In this document: one piece after another, positions 44,809-53,560 of the stretch
How the letters are laid out: every line of letters starts with the position of its first letter
How positions within the stretch are numbered: position 1 is the stretch's first letter
Assembly (NCBI RefSeq): GCF_002266465.3
Contig: NZ_CP029427.2
Coordinates: 3,288,501 to 3,352,500 of the forward strand
DNA: 64,000 nucleotides
Reading direction: 5' to 3'
From: Bradyrhizobium symbiodeficiens
GTDB taxonomy: Bacteria > Pseudomonadota > Alphaproteobacteria > Rhizobiales > Xanthobacteraceae
Notes under the pieces: model-generated
The model's input: the letters and a program-made list of their open reading frames with translations, nothing else
Databases searched by the model: none
What the model was told of the DNA's origin: nothing
Translations under genes and position numbers: made by a program

Positions 44809-45510
44809 TCAGGCCAGATAGTCGGGGGTGAAATCGGCGAGCCTGCGCAACTCCTCAGGCTGCAGCAGCTCGATCTCGCTGCCCTCCCATGCGATCAATC
44901 GGCGATGCCGCAGTTCCTGGATGGTGCGGTTGACGTGCACGATCGACAGGCCGCAGGCATCGGCCACGTGGCGCTGCGTCATCGGCATCTGGAAGCAGGC
45001 GTCCTTGAGAAGGCCGACGATATCCAGCCGCGCTGCGAGCTCGCAGATGAGGTGCGCGACCTTCGGCAGGGCCGTCTGCGCGCCGAGGCGGGCGATCCAT
45101 TGTCGCGAGATAGCCGCATCGATCAGGGTCTCGCGCCAGAAAGCGCGGGTCAAATGGAGGGAGCCGTCGAGCAATTGGCGGAGCTGGCTGTGCCCGACGT
45201 AGCCCACGATGGTCGGGCCGAGGCCGACGAGGTCCGCATCCATCGGCGAGACCAGCAGCGTGTGCAGGCAGGGCATGTCGCCGGGAACGTGGAACGCCAG
45301 GATCTGGCTGCGGTCGCCGACGATGCGGGCCTGGTAGAGGAAGCCGCTGACGACGAAGACGCTGCGCGAGGCGGCCTCGCCCTGGCGCAGCACGATCTCG
45401 CCGTCCGCGACCTGACGCAGCGTGGAGGGCAGGCCCGCGATCTGCCGGAGTTCGTCCTCGGACAGGCCGTCAACGGTCTGGAGACGCGCTATGAACTTCG
45501 GATGCGGCAT
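44809..45510 (-). CDS. Crp/Fnr-family regulator
   Basis: 233 residues. Cyclic-nucleotide-binding-like beta-roll (about 20-110; GEIVLRQGEAASRSVFVVSGFLYQ), then the dimer helix and a winged HTH at about 170-220 (MTQRHVADACGLSIVHVNRTIQELRHRRLI). It lacks the N-terminal Cys cluster of oxygen-sensing Fnr, so a different input is likely. It is a paralogue of the regulator at 45920: both end in RL(A/G)DFxPxYL. A 79-residue gene lies just upstream. Confidence 0.88.
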   Translation of the reverse strand: MPHPKFIARLQTVDGLSEDELRQIAGLPSTLRQVADGEIVLRQGEAASRSVFVVSGFLYQARIVGDRSQILAFHVPGDMPCLHTLLVSPMDADLVGLGPTIVGYVGHSQLRQLLDGSLHLTRAFWRETLIDAAISRQWIARLGAQTALPKVAHLICELAARLDIVGLLKDACFQMPMTQRHVADACGLSIVHVNRTIQELRHRRLIAWEGSEIELLQPEELRRLADFTPDYLA

Positions 45511-45527
45511 GAAACTCGCGGTGTATT

Positions 45528-45767
45528 TCAGTCGTCTCGCGGCGTTGATGCTTCGACGAAGCGCCGCGAGAGCTTTGCAAGGCTCCAGTCGGAGACCGGC
45601 GCAGAGCGGAACTCGCGGATGGCGCGGGCGAGTTCCTGATCGGACATCGGCCGGGCCGGCTCCGTCAGCGTGCCCTTCTCGAAGGCATCGCTGATGCAGT
45701 CGAGGTGCGCGCCCGGATCGGATGCGAACAGATCGCGGATGCGGTCCAAAATCGTTGCGGGGCTCAT
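45528..45767 (-). CDS. small uncharacterised protein
   Basis: 79 residues: MSPATILDRIRDLFASDPGAHLDCISDAFEKG... It is polar, helical in appearance, with one Cys and no signal peptide. It ends 17 bp before the start of the Crp/Fnr gene at 45510 on the same strand. Not recognised; co-transcription with the regulator is likely. Confidence 0.6.
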   Translation of the reverse strand: MSPATILDRIRDLFASDPGAHLDCISDAFEKGTLTEPARPMSDQELARAIREFRSAPVSDWSLAKLSRRFVEASTPRDD

Positions 45768-45919
45768 TCCGGGACTCGGTTCGTAGGGACGAAAGGTTGA
45801 ACGCGACCCGGTCAGGCCGTCAGCCGGTTAGCAACCTGTGCCTCCGTTGCGCGTTCTAGTGCGCTGAACCCGGGGTCGACGTATCATTTGATAGCGTCGG
45901 CGCGATTTTTGGTGGTGCC

Positions 45920-46657
45920 ATGGACAAAGCTCACGACGTGCTGATCCGGAACCTTTCCGAGCACACCTCGCTTGAGCCGGAGGATCTTGCCGAGATCCGC
46001 GGGCTCACCTTCACGCTGCGCGATTTCGAGCCGAATGAGGATTTCATCCGTCAGGGCGATGAGCCGGAACACTCGGCGCTCGTCGTTTCAGGCATGGTCG
46101 CGCGCTACCATCTTCTCGGCACCGGGGGGCGGCAATACCTGTCCTTCCACCTGACCGGCGACCTGCCGGACTCCCAGGCTCTGTTCATTGACCAGATGGA
46201 TCACGGATTGAGCGCGCTGGGACCGGCCACGGTGGCCTTCATCCCGCATCGCGAATTGTTCAGGGCTTTCCGGCGCCGCCCCACATTCGCGCACTCCGTC
46301 TGGCGCGAGACGCTGCGCGATGCCGCGATCTTTCGCGAGGCCATCACCAACAACAGCGCCCGGCCGATGCAGGCGCGTATGGCGCATCTGTTCTGCGAGC
46401 TGTTCTACCGCGCCCGCACTTCGCAGCTCGTCCGCGGCAATCGCTTCCGCGTGCCGATCAGCCTGGCGCAGCTCGGCGAGACGCTGGGCATGGCGATCGC
46501 GACGGTGAACCGGACGCTTGCCGACCTCAGGCGGAGCGGCGCGATGGATCTGCGCGACGGGGAGCTCATCGTCCTGAAATGGCGCGAGCTGCAGCGGCTC
46601 GGCGATTTCAACCCGGTCTATCTGCATCTGAAGCGCCAGTCGCCGCCCCAGGCGTGA
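45920..46657 (+). CDS. Crp/Fnr-family regulator
   Basis: 245 residues. Beta-roll domain with PNEDFIRQGDEPEHSALVVSGMVARYHLL, then a winged HTH (ISLAQLGETLGMAIATVNRTLADLRRSGAMDL) near 180-215. No Fnr-type Cys cluster. Divergent from the 79-residue gene/Crp pair across 152 bp, so each could affect the other's expression. Confidence 0.88.
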   Translation: MDKAHDVLIRNLSEHTSLEPEDLAEIRGLTFTLRDFEPNEDFIRQGDEPEHSALVVSGMVARYHLLGTGGRQYLSFHLTGDLPDSQALFIDQMDHGLSALGPATVAFIPHRELFRAFRRRPTFAHSVWRETLRDAAIFREAITNNSARPMQARMAHLFCELFYRARTSQLVRGNRFRVPISLAQLGETLGMAIATVNRTLADLRRSGAMDLRDGELIVLKWRELQRLGDFNPVYLHLKRQSPPQA

Positions 46658-46669
46658 GGCCTTCGGGCG

Positions 46670-46868
46670 CTAGGACGTGGACTCATTAGGGCGCAGCCAT
46701 AGCCTGATTGACGCGAGTTGAACGAATGCGAGGTAGTTGGCGGCGAGCCAATCGTAGCGCGTTGCCACCCGACGACATTGTTTGATCGTGTTGAAGAACC
46801 CGCTCGACCTGGTTGCGAGCACGATAGAGATAGGGGCTGAACGACAATCCGGCGAAAGCGATCTGGAG
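46670..46868 (-). pseudogene. IS5-type transposase remnant
   Basis: On the minus strand the fragment encodes FSPYLYRARNQVER, then, after a one-base insertion near 46800, FFNTIKQCRRVATRYDWLA and YLAFVQLASIRLWLRPNEST up to the TAG at 46672-46670. These are the conserved C-terminal residues of IS5-group (DDE) transposases. The N-terminal two thirds and both terminal inverted repeats are missing. It is dead debris of an old insertion. Confidence 0.8.
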
Positions 46869-46874
46869 CGGACC

Positions 46875-47273
46875 TCAGGAAGGAAAGTGTTCGAGGTGCG
46901 TTTCCGCCGTCCGTCCCATATAGACCGCCCGCCTACCCGCGAATGACACGACGTACCCTGAACAGCCAGCCTTTGCTACTTTCTCGCAGAATCCATCGTA
47001 AGTGTAGCCAGCCACCAATTGCTGAGCCTCTCGGATGGCCGCCTGTATGGCGCCCGCGTCGAAATCCTTGGCAACCGAAAGCGTAGAGCGAGTGGGATAT
47101 TCGACGCTTTGACCGTCGGGAAGATAGTAGATTGCGCGGCCTCGACGAAAATCGATCGTGTAGCTCTCAAAGCCTTCGCGAGTAAGCGCCTGAACGATTT
47201 CAGGAAACGTCATGGTATTGTTTTCAGCACCGAGCAAGCAGGACTTCGCTGTATTCTCCTGAGCAGGTGTCAT
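46875..47273 (-). CDS. DUF1398-family protein
   Basis: 132 residues from ATG 47273 with AAGGATGAC upstream. TFPEIVQALTREGFESYTIDFRRGRAIYYLPDGQSVEYPT and the later FDAGAIQAAIREAQQ match DUF1398, a soluble family of unknown role that has been named after a phage envelope protein. The gene abuts the transposase scrap at its 3' end. Confidence 0.75.
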   Translation of the reverse strand: MTPAQENTAKSCLLGAENNTMTFPEIVQALTREGFESYTIDFRRGRAIYYLPDGQSVEYPTRSTLSVAKDFDAGAIQAAIREAQQLVAGYTYDGFCEKVAKAGCSGYVVSFAGRRAVYMGRTAETHLEHFPS

Positions 47274-47348
47274 TTGTCATCCTTCAGTTCATTCATATCA
47301 ATATTGGCCCGAATATCGTATCGGCTTAGTTTGCAGCCAGAACAGGCC

Positions 47349-48851
47349 TTAATTCTTCGGAATCCAGTTTCCGTGCAGGCCTTGTGGTACACGTTGGGGC
47401 AGCCGGATCACTGCAACCGGGTCGGCGTCGACACGCGCCGCGTCGAGCAACACGAGATCGCTGGTCTGTTGCTCCTGATCGAAGGCATAAACTGCGAGAT
47501 AGCCGTCGTCTTCGCCATTCGTGCCGCGCGGAATGAAGACGGCTTCGCCTGCGATCTTGTTGCCAAAGTCGTGGCGGACGACATCGCCGGTCTCGGCGTT
47601 CACCTTCATCATGGTATTGAAGGTAGCTGAGGGCGGCTTTGACAGCAGCAATGTGTCCGTCAGCGTCGGCAGGTAGACGAAGCGCGTCGGCAGCGAATCG
47701 AGCGCATCGTTGACGCGCGGGAATTCGGTGACCATGCCTGCCACCTGAGCATCGCCGACCTTGCCGGTTGCAAGGTCGATCATCATCCGGTGCAGCGTCG
47801 GCGATTTCTGGGTCTGCTGGGCGTAGCCGAGGGCGAGGCTTTCATGCTTCACGTAGTCGATGAAGATGTTGCCGCCGCGCTCGAAGGCGTTGGCGAAATG
47901 GAAGACGAAGAACGGATCGGCGTCGAGCCATCGGGTCGTGCTGCCGTCGAGCGCGATCAGGCCGATGCGCGTACCCATGGCCGGCCGCCATTGCAGGAAC
48001 GATTGTCCTTGCTGTGCAGCTGCGCTGTCGAACACGGCCGGACAGACCAGCAGCACAATATAGCGTTCGGTCAGCACGAAATCGTGGATCATGGTCGGCG
48101 CAGCGAGCGCGACCGGAAAGCTGTTGACCAAAGTACCCGACGCGTCGATTTGGTGGATCTGAACGGTGGGTTCTGCGTGCGAATAGTTGATCGCGAACAG
48201 CGCGCCGGTTTTTGGATGACGGCGATTGTGCGCGCCAAGCCTGAGCGGTTTGTCAGTTCCCGCCTTCCACTCACCGATGGTGTCGAGATCACGGGTAATT
48301 TCGAAACCCGTCGTCGACTCATTAAGCGCAAGCAGATGACCGCCATGCTGAATGATGTTGATGAAGGCGCCATTCTTGAACGGCCCCTGAGGATCGCCGG
48401 GATGCAGCAGTTTCGGATCAATCTGCATCGGATGCGCGAAGCTGCCGTAGATGGCGCGCCCCGCCCGACGCTCGGCCGCTAAGCTGGGCGTCTGCACGAA
48501 ACGATTGCGGTAGCGTGCCCGGCCGTTATCGAAATAGACCGCGTGAACCATACCATCGCCGTCCATGGGATAGGTGAAGGCATTGGGCTTATAGAGCGGG
48601 TTGGGGCCGTTCCGCATGTAAGCGCCGCTCAGGTCGGGCGGGATCCGGCCTGCGATCACCGGCAGGTCGGTCGCATCGATCTCAGGACCGATTGGAGCGA
48701 AGTTGCCGGTGAGATGCGGATTATCGAAGGTCCAGATGATGTTCGCCGTCTCCAGCGCCATTGCCGGCTTTATCCCCGGCGCCAGAGCCGCTGTCGCCGC
48801 GCCGGCCGCCAGGAAATGGTGGAAGTGTCGCCGCGTGATGCCGTCGACCAT
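47349..48851 (-). CDS. carotenoid oxygenase (RPE65 family), exported
   Basis: 500 residues. An apparent Tat signal (GITRRHFHHFLAAGAATAALA) suggests export. The seven-bladed fold has four Fe(II) His ligands that all appear present: His208 (LGAHNRRHPKTG), His256 (MIHDFVLTERY), His318 (FVFHFANAFE) and His493 at the end (GLHGNWIP). SGAYMRNGPNPLY and MDGDGMVHAVYF are family motifs. It would cleave a double bond of a carotenoid, apocarotenoid or stilbene with O2. Second gene after the membrane protein at 48888. Confidence 0.92.
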   Translation of the reverse strand: MVDGITRRHFHHFLAAGAATAALAPGIKPAMALETANIIWTFDNPHLTGNFAPIGPEIDATDLPVIAGRIPPDLSGAYMRNGPNPLYKPNAFTYPMDGDGMVHAVYFDNGRARYRNRFVQTPSLAAERRAGRAIYGSFAHPMQIDPKLLHPGDPQGPFKNGAFINIIQHGGHLLALNESTTGFEITRDLDTIGEWKAGTDKPLRLGAHNRRHPKTGALFAINYSHAEPTVQIHQIDASGTLVNSFPVALAAPTMIHDFVLTERYIVLLVCPAVFDSAAAQQGQSFLQWRPAMGTRIGLIALDGSTTRWLDADPFFVFHFANAFERGGNIFIDYVKHESLALGYAQQTQKSPTLHRMMIDLATGKVGDAQVAGMVTEFPRVNDALDSLPTRFVYLPTLTDTLLLSKPPSATFNTMMKVNAETGDVVRHDFGNKIAGEAVFIPRGTNGEDDGYLAVYAFDQEQQTSDLVLLDAARVDADPVAVIRLPQRVPQGLHGNWIPKN

Positions 48852-48887
48852 CGTCGTTCCTATTCTTCAAGGGCTCTCCGGGTTCGC

Positions 48888-49430
48888 TCAGGCGGTGGCC
48901 AGCGTCGCTCTCGGGCTCGCGTATGGACAGCTCAACCGCAGCAGCGCAAATCCAAACAGCGGAATGAAGATATCAGTCCAGAAGATGATCCCGGCGTTGC
49001 CCGGCGCAAAGTTGTGCGCGGTTACCATCTGATAGAGATGACCGACCGCCGCCCCCAGCGTGAACATGCTGGGGCCGAGCACGGCGGCGAGGCGAAGATC
49101 ATAACTCCGGAACGCCGCGAGCAATCCAACTGCCGCGAAGCCCAAGCTTGCGGTTCCGACCTCGAACTGGAACGGGCTATCGGCCCAGCCGATGAAAGCG
49201 GCGGACAGCTTGCCGAAGAAGACGTGCATGACGAAATTATAGAGATTGTCGACACCGATGCTGAAGAACACGTACCAAGCAAGCAGCTTTTCGACGACAA
49301 GAGGCCGGTCAATCGGATGCTCTGCTCGCGCAATCGCAATAAGAGAGACGATCAGTCCGAGCACAAAGAAGCTCAACGAGTAATTCGACATCACGAAGGT
49401 GATCGTTGCCTTGATAAATTCAGCCAGCAT
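48888..49430 (-). CDS. small integral membrane protein (DUF6790-like)
   Basis: 180 residues with AAGGTGAAG before the ATG. Five to six membrane segments; the loop LLAWYVFFSIGVDNLYNFVMHVFFGKLSAAFIGWADSPFQFEVG is highly conserved in the group that I know as DUF6790. It is the first gene of the leftward carotenoid-oxygenase transcript, 36 bp before it. Function unknown; a lipophilic-substrate role is only a guess from context. Confidence 0.75.
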   Translation of the reverse strand: MLAEFIKATITFVMSNYSLSFFVLGLIVSLIAIARAEHPIDRPLVVEKLLAWYVFFSIGVDNLYNFVMHVFFGKLSAAFIGWADSPFQFEVGTASLGFAAVGLLAAFRSYDLRLAAVLGPSMFTLGAAVGHLYQMVTAHNFAPGNAGIIFWTDIFIPLFGFALLRLSCPYASPRATLATA

Positions 49431-49553
49431 GACACTTCACCTTTTAGCAATGGATGGAGCGCCCTACACGGGCACTCTCGATATGGCGATTGAACGTCAT
49501 TACAGCCGAGCCAGGGCAATCGACGAGAACCCCGTTTCCACGCTACCGGCCCA

Positions 49554-49572
49554 ATATTTACAGTGGAAATAT
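49554..49572. promoter_or_regulatory. operator copy 1
   Basis: ATATTTACAGTGGAAATAT follows the pattern ATATTTnCAnTGnAAATAT, a 19-bp palindrome. It lies 124 bp upstream of the leftward membrane-protein gene and about 57 bp before the TetR start. Confidence 0.75.
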
Positions 49573-49605
49573 CCGTAGGCCCGTCATCGGAGCTTGTCAA
49601 TTGAA

Positions 49606-49624
49606 ATATTTCCAGTGTAAATAT
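49606..49624. promoter_or_regulatory. operator copy 2
   Basis: ATATTTCCAGTGTAAATAT is the same palindrome in the other orientation; its reverse complement matches copy 1 at 18 of 19 positions. Flanking GCC/GGC bases extend the match. Centre-to-centre distance is 52 bp, about five helical turns, so two bound dimers face the same side. TTGTCA (49594-49599) and TAAATA (49618-49623) make a candidate TetR promoter that overlaps this copy. Confidence 0.75.
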
Positions 49625-49628
49625 TGGC

Positions 49629-50246
49629 ATGGTCAAACGCGTTAGCCGTTCCACCTATCATCACGGCGATCTCAAATCGGCGGTCCTTTTAGCTGCGGAA
49701 AAGATTCTTGAGCGTGATGGGCTACAGGCCGTGACGCTGCGCGAAGTGGCACGGACCGTCGGCGTTTCGCATACCGCGCCGAAGAACCATTTCGGGGACC
49801 TTACTGGGCTGCTAACTGAGCTCGCCGCCGTCGGCTACACAAAATTTGCTGCAGCACTTGCGGAGGCTGTCAATTCGACATCTGGCAACGCCGGTGACCG
49901 CTTGAGAGCGATGGGATCGGCATATGTCGTATTCGCGCGAGCTCACCCGAAGCTGTTCTTGCTCATGTTCCACAGCGAACGGCTGGACATGAAAAGGCCA
50001 TCGCTGTTGGCGGCAATTGACCAGTCGCGCCAGTCGTTACGAACGGCGGTCATTTCCATGGCCGAGGACAGGCCGATGAAGCCTTTACAAGTGGCCGCGA
50101 AAGCAACTGCGTCTTGGGCCCTCGTGCATGGGTTGGCCATGTTGTTGCTCGACGGCCGCCTGAAGAACACGATGGCCTCTCTGCCGGGCGTGGACGTCGA
50201 AATCTTTCTCGAAGCGGTCCTCGACGCTGCATCTGCGGGCGATTGA
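49629..50246 (+). CDS. TetR-family regulator of the carotenoid-oxygenase operon
   Basis: 205 residues. HTH domain: YHHGDLKSAVLLAAEKILERDGLQAVTLREVARTVGVSHTAPKNHFGD (about 9-57), of the AcrR type, with a TetR_C_33-like helical ligand domain following. The ATG is the first in frame and lies four bases after operator copy 2, with no Shine-Dalgarno; the predicted transcript would start at or near the ATG, so translation is probably leaderless. It is divergent from the membrane protein/carotenoid oxygenase genes and most likely represses both. Confidence 0.9.
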   Translation: MVKRVSRSTYHHGDLKSAVLLAAEKILERDGLQAVTLREVARTVGVSHTAPKNHFGDLTGLLTELAAVGYTKFAAALAEAVNSTSGNAGDRLRAMGSAYVVFARAHPKLFLLMFHSERLDMKRPSLLAAIDQSRQSLRTAVISMAEDRPMKPLQVAAKATASWALVHGLAMLLLDGRLKNTMASLPGVDVEIFLEAVLDAASAGD

Positions 50247-50423
50247 GGTTCAGCGTGCGGCTTGCTATTCGGCCTCATGACACCCGGCATTGCGCCGAGT
50301 GATGCGGCATTGATTACCCCTCATCAGCGCTTGCGGCTCATTATCGCGACATTTCCTGCGATTCCACAAGGCGCATCTTTGTCGGGTAGAGTCGTACGTC
50401 GACGAAGATTATGCGTTCGCGGC

Positions 50424-51140
50424 CTAGCCGCCAGCCGTTGCCGCGCCCAGCACTTCGTCGAAATGCTTCCTCACCCAATCGTTGCAGCAGCAGGCTCTGG
50501 CTTCGAGCGCGGTGGCGTCGAGGATCAGGATGGCGCCGCGGCGGGTCGCGAGGATGCGCCTGGCCTTGAACATCTGAATGACTCGGCTGGCATAGCTGCG
50601 GGAGACGCCCAGCATGCCGGCGAGCTGCTCGTGGGTGAGGGGGATTTCGGCCCCGCCGGTACGTTCCTGCGTGGAGATGATCCACTTGGCGGCGCGCTGC
50701 TCGATCGAATGTGCGGCGTTGCAGGCCGCGGTTTGCAACAACTGCGCGAATTGACAGTCGGCGTAGCGCGCGAAGACCTCCTGGAGCGTCGCCGATCTCT
50801 GCTGCGCCTGCTCGAGCCCGCGCAGCGGCAGCCGGACCAGGGTGCCGCTCAGCTTCACGACGACGCGCGAATAAGCGAGCGAAGGGCCGCGGCCTGCGGA
50901 AAAGCCCACCGCACCCTCACGGCCCACCAGCAGGCTTTCGACCTCGCGGTCGTCCTCGACCGGCACGGCGAACGATACCAGCGCGGGACCGCAGGGAAAA
51001 TGCACCGCCGCAACCTCGTCGCCGGCGTGATGCAGGACGTGGCTCGCCGTGAATTCGACCGGCTGGAGGTGAGGCGCGAGCAGTTCGAAATCCTGAGGGG
51101 TGAGCTGCCGGAGCAGATCGTTCGGGGGCCGACCGGTCAC
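50424..51140 (-). CDS. Crp/Fnr-family regulator
   Basis: 238 residues, apparently from GTG 51140. Beta-roll domain, then HTH at about 170-205: IPLTHEQLAGMLGVSRSYASRVIQMFKARRIL. C-terminal ACCCNDWVRKHFDEVLG has a Cys triplet. It has no Fnr-type N-terminal cluster. It is more distant in sequence from the pair at 44809 and 45920. A palindrome GGAACC-N3-GGTTCC lies about 60 bp upstream. Confidence 0.87.
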   Translation of the reverse strand: MTGRPPNDLLRQLTPQDFELLAPHLQPVEFTASHVLHHAGDEVAAVHFPCGPALVSFAVPVEDDREVESLLVGREGAVGFSAGRGPSLAYSRVVVKLSGTLVRLPLRGLEQAQQRSATLQEVFARYADCQFAQLLQTAACNAAHSIEQRAAKWIISTQERTGGAEIPLTHEQLAGMLGVSRSYASRVIQMFKARRILATRRGAILILDATALEARACCCNDWVRKHFDEVLGAATAGG

Positions 51141-51197
51141 AGTTTCTTCTCTTGGCTGGCCGGGAATCGGCGCGAGCCAAGCCTACGTTTCCGTGTC

Positions 51198-51212
51198 GGA
51201 ACCGACGGTTCC
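51198..51212. promoter_or_regulatory. palindrome upstream of the Crp/Fnr gene
   Basis: GGAACCGACGGTTCC: six-base arms around GAC, 58 bp before the start codon of the leftward gene. Possible regulator site. It contains GGAAC as in EcfG-type -35 elements, but no fitting -10 was found. Confidence 0.4.
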
Positions 51213-51310
51213 AAAGTGCACACAAGGGCGCGTCAATGGTTGAGAAGTTGGCGCGCGGGCCTTGGGGATTCGGTCAGTTCAGCCGGCGGCCCGAGGGGCG
51301 GCGATGATCA

Positions 51311-51547
51311 TCACCCGAAGCGCGCTGCGCGATCCCACGAGGAGCGGTGCAGCGCCGCGTGTGCGCGGTAGGCGTCGATCGCCCTGTTGGCGAGCATCAG
51401 CTGCCGGCGTTCGCCGGTCCTGAGCTGAGCTTCGATGGCGTCGAGAATGACGTTGGCGCTCTCGTCGGGCGGGCCGAGCTCGCCGCTCTGCTCGAGGCAG
51501 CTCCAGGCGATGAAGAATGCGCTTTCGACGGTGCAGCGAATGGTCAT
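51311..51547 (-). CDS. small uncharacterised protein
   Basis: 78 residues: MTIRCTVESAFFIAWSCLEQSGELGPPDESANVILDAIEAQL... The first half is amphipathic and includes two Cys; the second half is Arg/Ala-rich and helical (GERRQLMLANRAIDAYRAH). No signal peptide and no strong ribosome site. It shows sensible codon use over its whole length and is 74 bp past the end of the alcohol dehydrogenase gene. Not recognised. Confidence 0.6.
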   Translation of the reverse strand: MTIRCTVESAFFIAWSCLEQSGELGPPDESANVILDAIEAQLRTGERRQLMLANRAIDAYRAHAALHRSSWDRAARFG

Positions 51548-51621
51548 GCGCAGCCAACGCGGCGAGGCCGCAGGCGTTCCGCGGCGGGCGCAACTTGCGC
51601 CGGGCCCGCCGCGGCGATGGG

Positions 51622-52680
51622 TCAGTTCTTCAATACGATGCGGCCGACCACCTTGCCGGCGCGAAGCTCGTCGATCCATTTCTGGACGTCGCCCATCGGC
51701 TCCTCGCGCATCGGCGTCGGCTTGATCTTGCCGGCGCGCGCCAGCGCCATCAGCTCCTGGGCCTCCTCGAGCGTGCCGACCATGAAGCCTTCGATGGTCA
51801 TGCGCTTGTAGACCCATTGCACCATCGGCAGCGTGAACTGGCCGCCCATCAGGCCGGAGACCACGATCTTGCCGCCGCGCGCGGCGACCGCGACAGCAAA
51901 AGCCATCGACTTCTCGTTGCCGGCGAAATCGACGATCTCGTCGAAGCCGCCTTCGGTCTCCTTCAGGATGCGCTTGATCACGTCGGGCTCGGACGGGTCG
52001 TAGGCGACGGCGGCACCGTTGGTCAGCGCGGTGTCGCGGGCGGCCGGCGAGAGGTCGGCGACCGTGATCGGTTGCTTGAACATCGCCTGCGCGAACGACA
52101 GGCCCATCATGCCGACGCCGCCGAGGCCGATCAGCAGCAGGTTGCGCTGGCGGGGACGGTCGACCAGGCGCTTGAGCGCGCCGTAGGCGGTGACGCCGGA
52201 GCACATCAGGGTCGCGGCCTGGTTGACGGGCAGGGGATCGTAATCGAGCAGATATTTCGCGTCGGGCACCAGCACATGGGTGGCGAAGCCGCCATCGATG
52301 GAGACGCCGAGGAAGCGCTGCTTGACGCAGAGATTCTCGTCGCCATTGGCGCAGTCGCGGCATTGGCCGCAGCCGATCCAGGGGAAGACGGCTTTCTTGG
52401 TGCCGACGAGGCCGGCCGGAACGTCCGGGCCGACTTCGTCGACAACGCCGGCGATCTCGTGGCCGAGCGTGAAGGGCAGTGTCATGCCGCGCGTGGTGTC
52501 GAGCTTCTTGCCGCCGCCGAGATCGGCATAGCCGTCCTGGATGTGCAGATCGGAATGGCAGAGGCCGCAGCGCTCGATGCGCACCAACACCTCAGCACCT
52601 TTCGGCTTCGGCGTGTCGACGATGGTCTCGCACAAGGGCGCATCGAACTTGACCAGGGACTGCCGACGCATCAACGCCAT
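51622..52680 (-). CDS. zinc-dependent alcohol dehydrogenase
   Basis: 352 residues from ATG 52680, with GGAGG upstream. Medium-chain dehydrogenase/reductase: catalytic zinc ligands Cys in ERCGLCHSDLH and His/Glu in LGHEIAG, structural zinc cluster CGQCRDCANGDENLC, NAD-binding GLGGVGMMGLSFAQ. A GroES-like N-domain and Rossmann C-domain are complete. Similar to AdhP-type or NAD-dependent alcohol dehydrogenases; the substrate alcohol or aldehyde is not clear. Confidence 0.92.
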   Translation of the reverse strand: MALMRRQSLVKFDAPLCETIVDTPKPKGAEVLVRIERCGLCHSDLHIQDGYADLGGGKKLDTTRGMTLPFTLGHEIAGVVDEVGPDVPAGLVGTKKAVFPWIGCGQCRDCANGDENLCVKQRFLGVSIDGGFATHVLVPDAKYLLDYDPLPVNQAATLMCSGVTAYGALKRLVDRPRQRNLLLIGLGGVGMMGLSFAQAMFKQPITVADLSPAARDTALTNGAAVAYDPSEPDVIKRILKETEGGFDEIVDFAGNEKSMAFAVAVAARGGKIVVSGLMGGQFTLPMVQWVYKRMTIEGFMVGTLEEAQELMALARAGKIKPTPMREEPMGDVQKWIDELRAGKVVGRIVLKN

Positions 52681-52705
52681 ATTTCTTTCCTCCGGAATTT
52701 CAATT

Positions 52706-53560
52706 TCACGTTTCGGCTCGTATATCCGCCAATTCACGGGCCATGGCAACAAAGCCGGAAATGGGAATGGTCTCGGCGCGCCGCGTCGCATCGACACCGG
52801 CGGCAGCGGCGAGCCGCGCCGGATCGACGCCGAGCGATTTCAGGCTCTGGCGCAGCATCTTGCGGCGCTGGCCGAAGGCGGCGGCCGCGACCTGCTCGAG
52901 CAGCTTGCGATCGCAGGCAAGCGGCTCAGCGCGCGGCACCAGGCGCACGACCGAGGACGTGACCTTCGGCGGCGGCACGAAGGCGGACGGTGCAATGTCG
53001 AACAGGATCCTGGTCTCACAGCGCCAATTGGCGAGCACGCCGAGCCGGCCATAGGCCTCCTCGTCCTCGCGCGCGACGATGCGCTCGCCGACCTCGCGCT
53101 GAAACATCAACACCATCATGTCGTACCAGGGCGGCCAGGGCTCGGTGGTGAGCCAGCCGATCAGGAGCTGGGTCGCGATGTTGTAGGGCAGGTTGGCGAC
53201 GATCTTCGCGCGTTCGCCATCGAGCAGCGGACGGGGATCGAAGGTCATGGCATCGCCATGCACGATTTCGAGCCTGCCAGGGTAGCGCGCGGAAATATCC
53301 TGCAAGGCCGGGATTGCGCGCTCGTCATGCTCGATGGCGATGACGCGCCGCGCGCCGAGCGCGAGCAGCGCACGTGTCAGCCCGCCCGGTCCGGGGCCGA
53401 TCTCGACGATCGTGGAGTCTTCGAGCGGGGCTGCTGCGCGCGCGATGCGGGCGGTGAGATTGAGGTCGAGCAGGAAATTCTGGCCAAGCGATTTGCGCGC
53501 CGACAGCGCGTGCTGGCGAATGACCTCGCGAAGCGGCGGGAGGTCGTCGATCGCGCTCAT
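52706..53560 (-). CDS. rsmA: 16S rRNA dimethyladenosine transferase
   Basis: 284 residues. Dimethylates two adjacent adenosines of helix 45 in 16S rRNA. SAM motif [15 protein letters not shown], the N6-adenine motif NLPYNIAT, and the Arg/Pro-rich [13 protein letters not shown]. Starts one base into the pdxA stop codon (TGATG), so it is translated with pdxA. Confidence 0.96.
   Translation of the reverse strand: MSAIDDLPPLREVIRQHALSARKSLGQNFLLDLNLTARIARAAAPLEDSTIVEIGPGPGGLTRALLALGARRVIAIEHDERAIPALQDISARYPGRLEIVHGDAMTFDPRPLLDGERAKIVANLPYNIATQLLIGWLTTEPWPPWYDMMVLMFQREVGERIVAREDEEAYGRLGVLANWRCETRILFDIAPSAFVPPPKVTSSVVRLVPRAEPLACDRKLLEQVAAAAFGQRRKMLRQSLKSLGVDPARLAAAAGVDATRRAETIPISGFVAMARELADIRAET

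Noticed and set aside
51198..51230. EcfG-type general stress promoter upstream of the Crp/Fnr gene
   Set aside because: GGAAC is present on both strands within the palindrome, but no cGTT at 16-17 bp was found in either direction.
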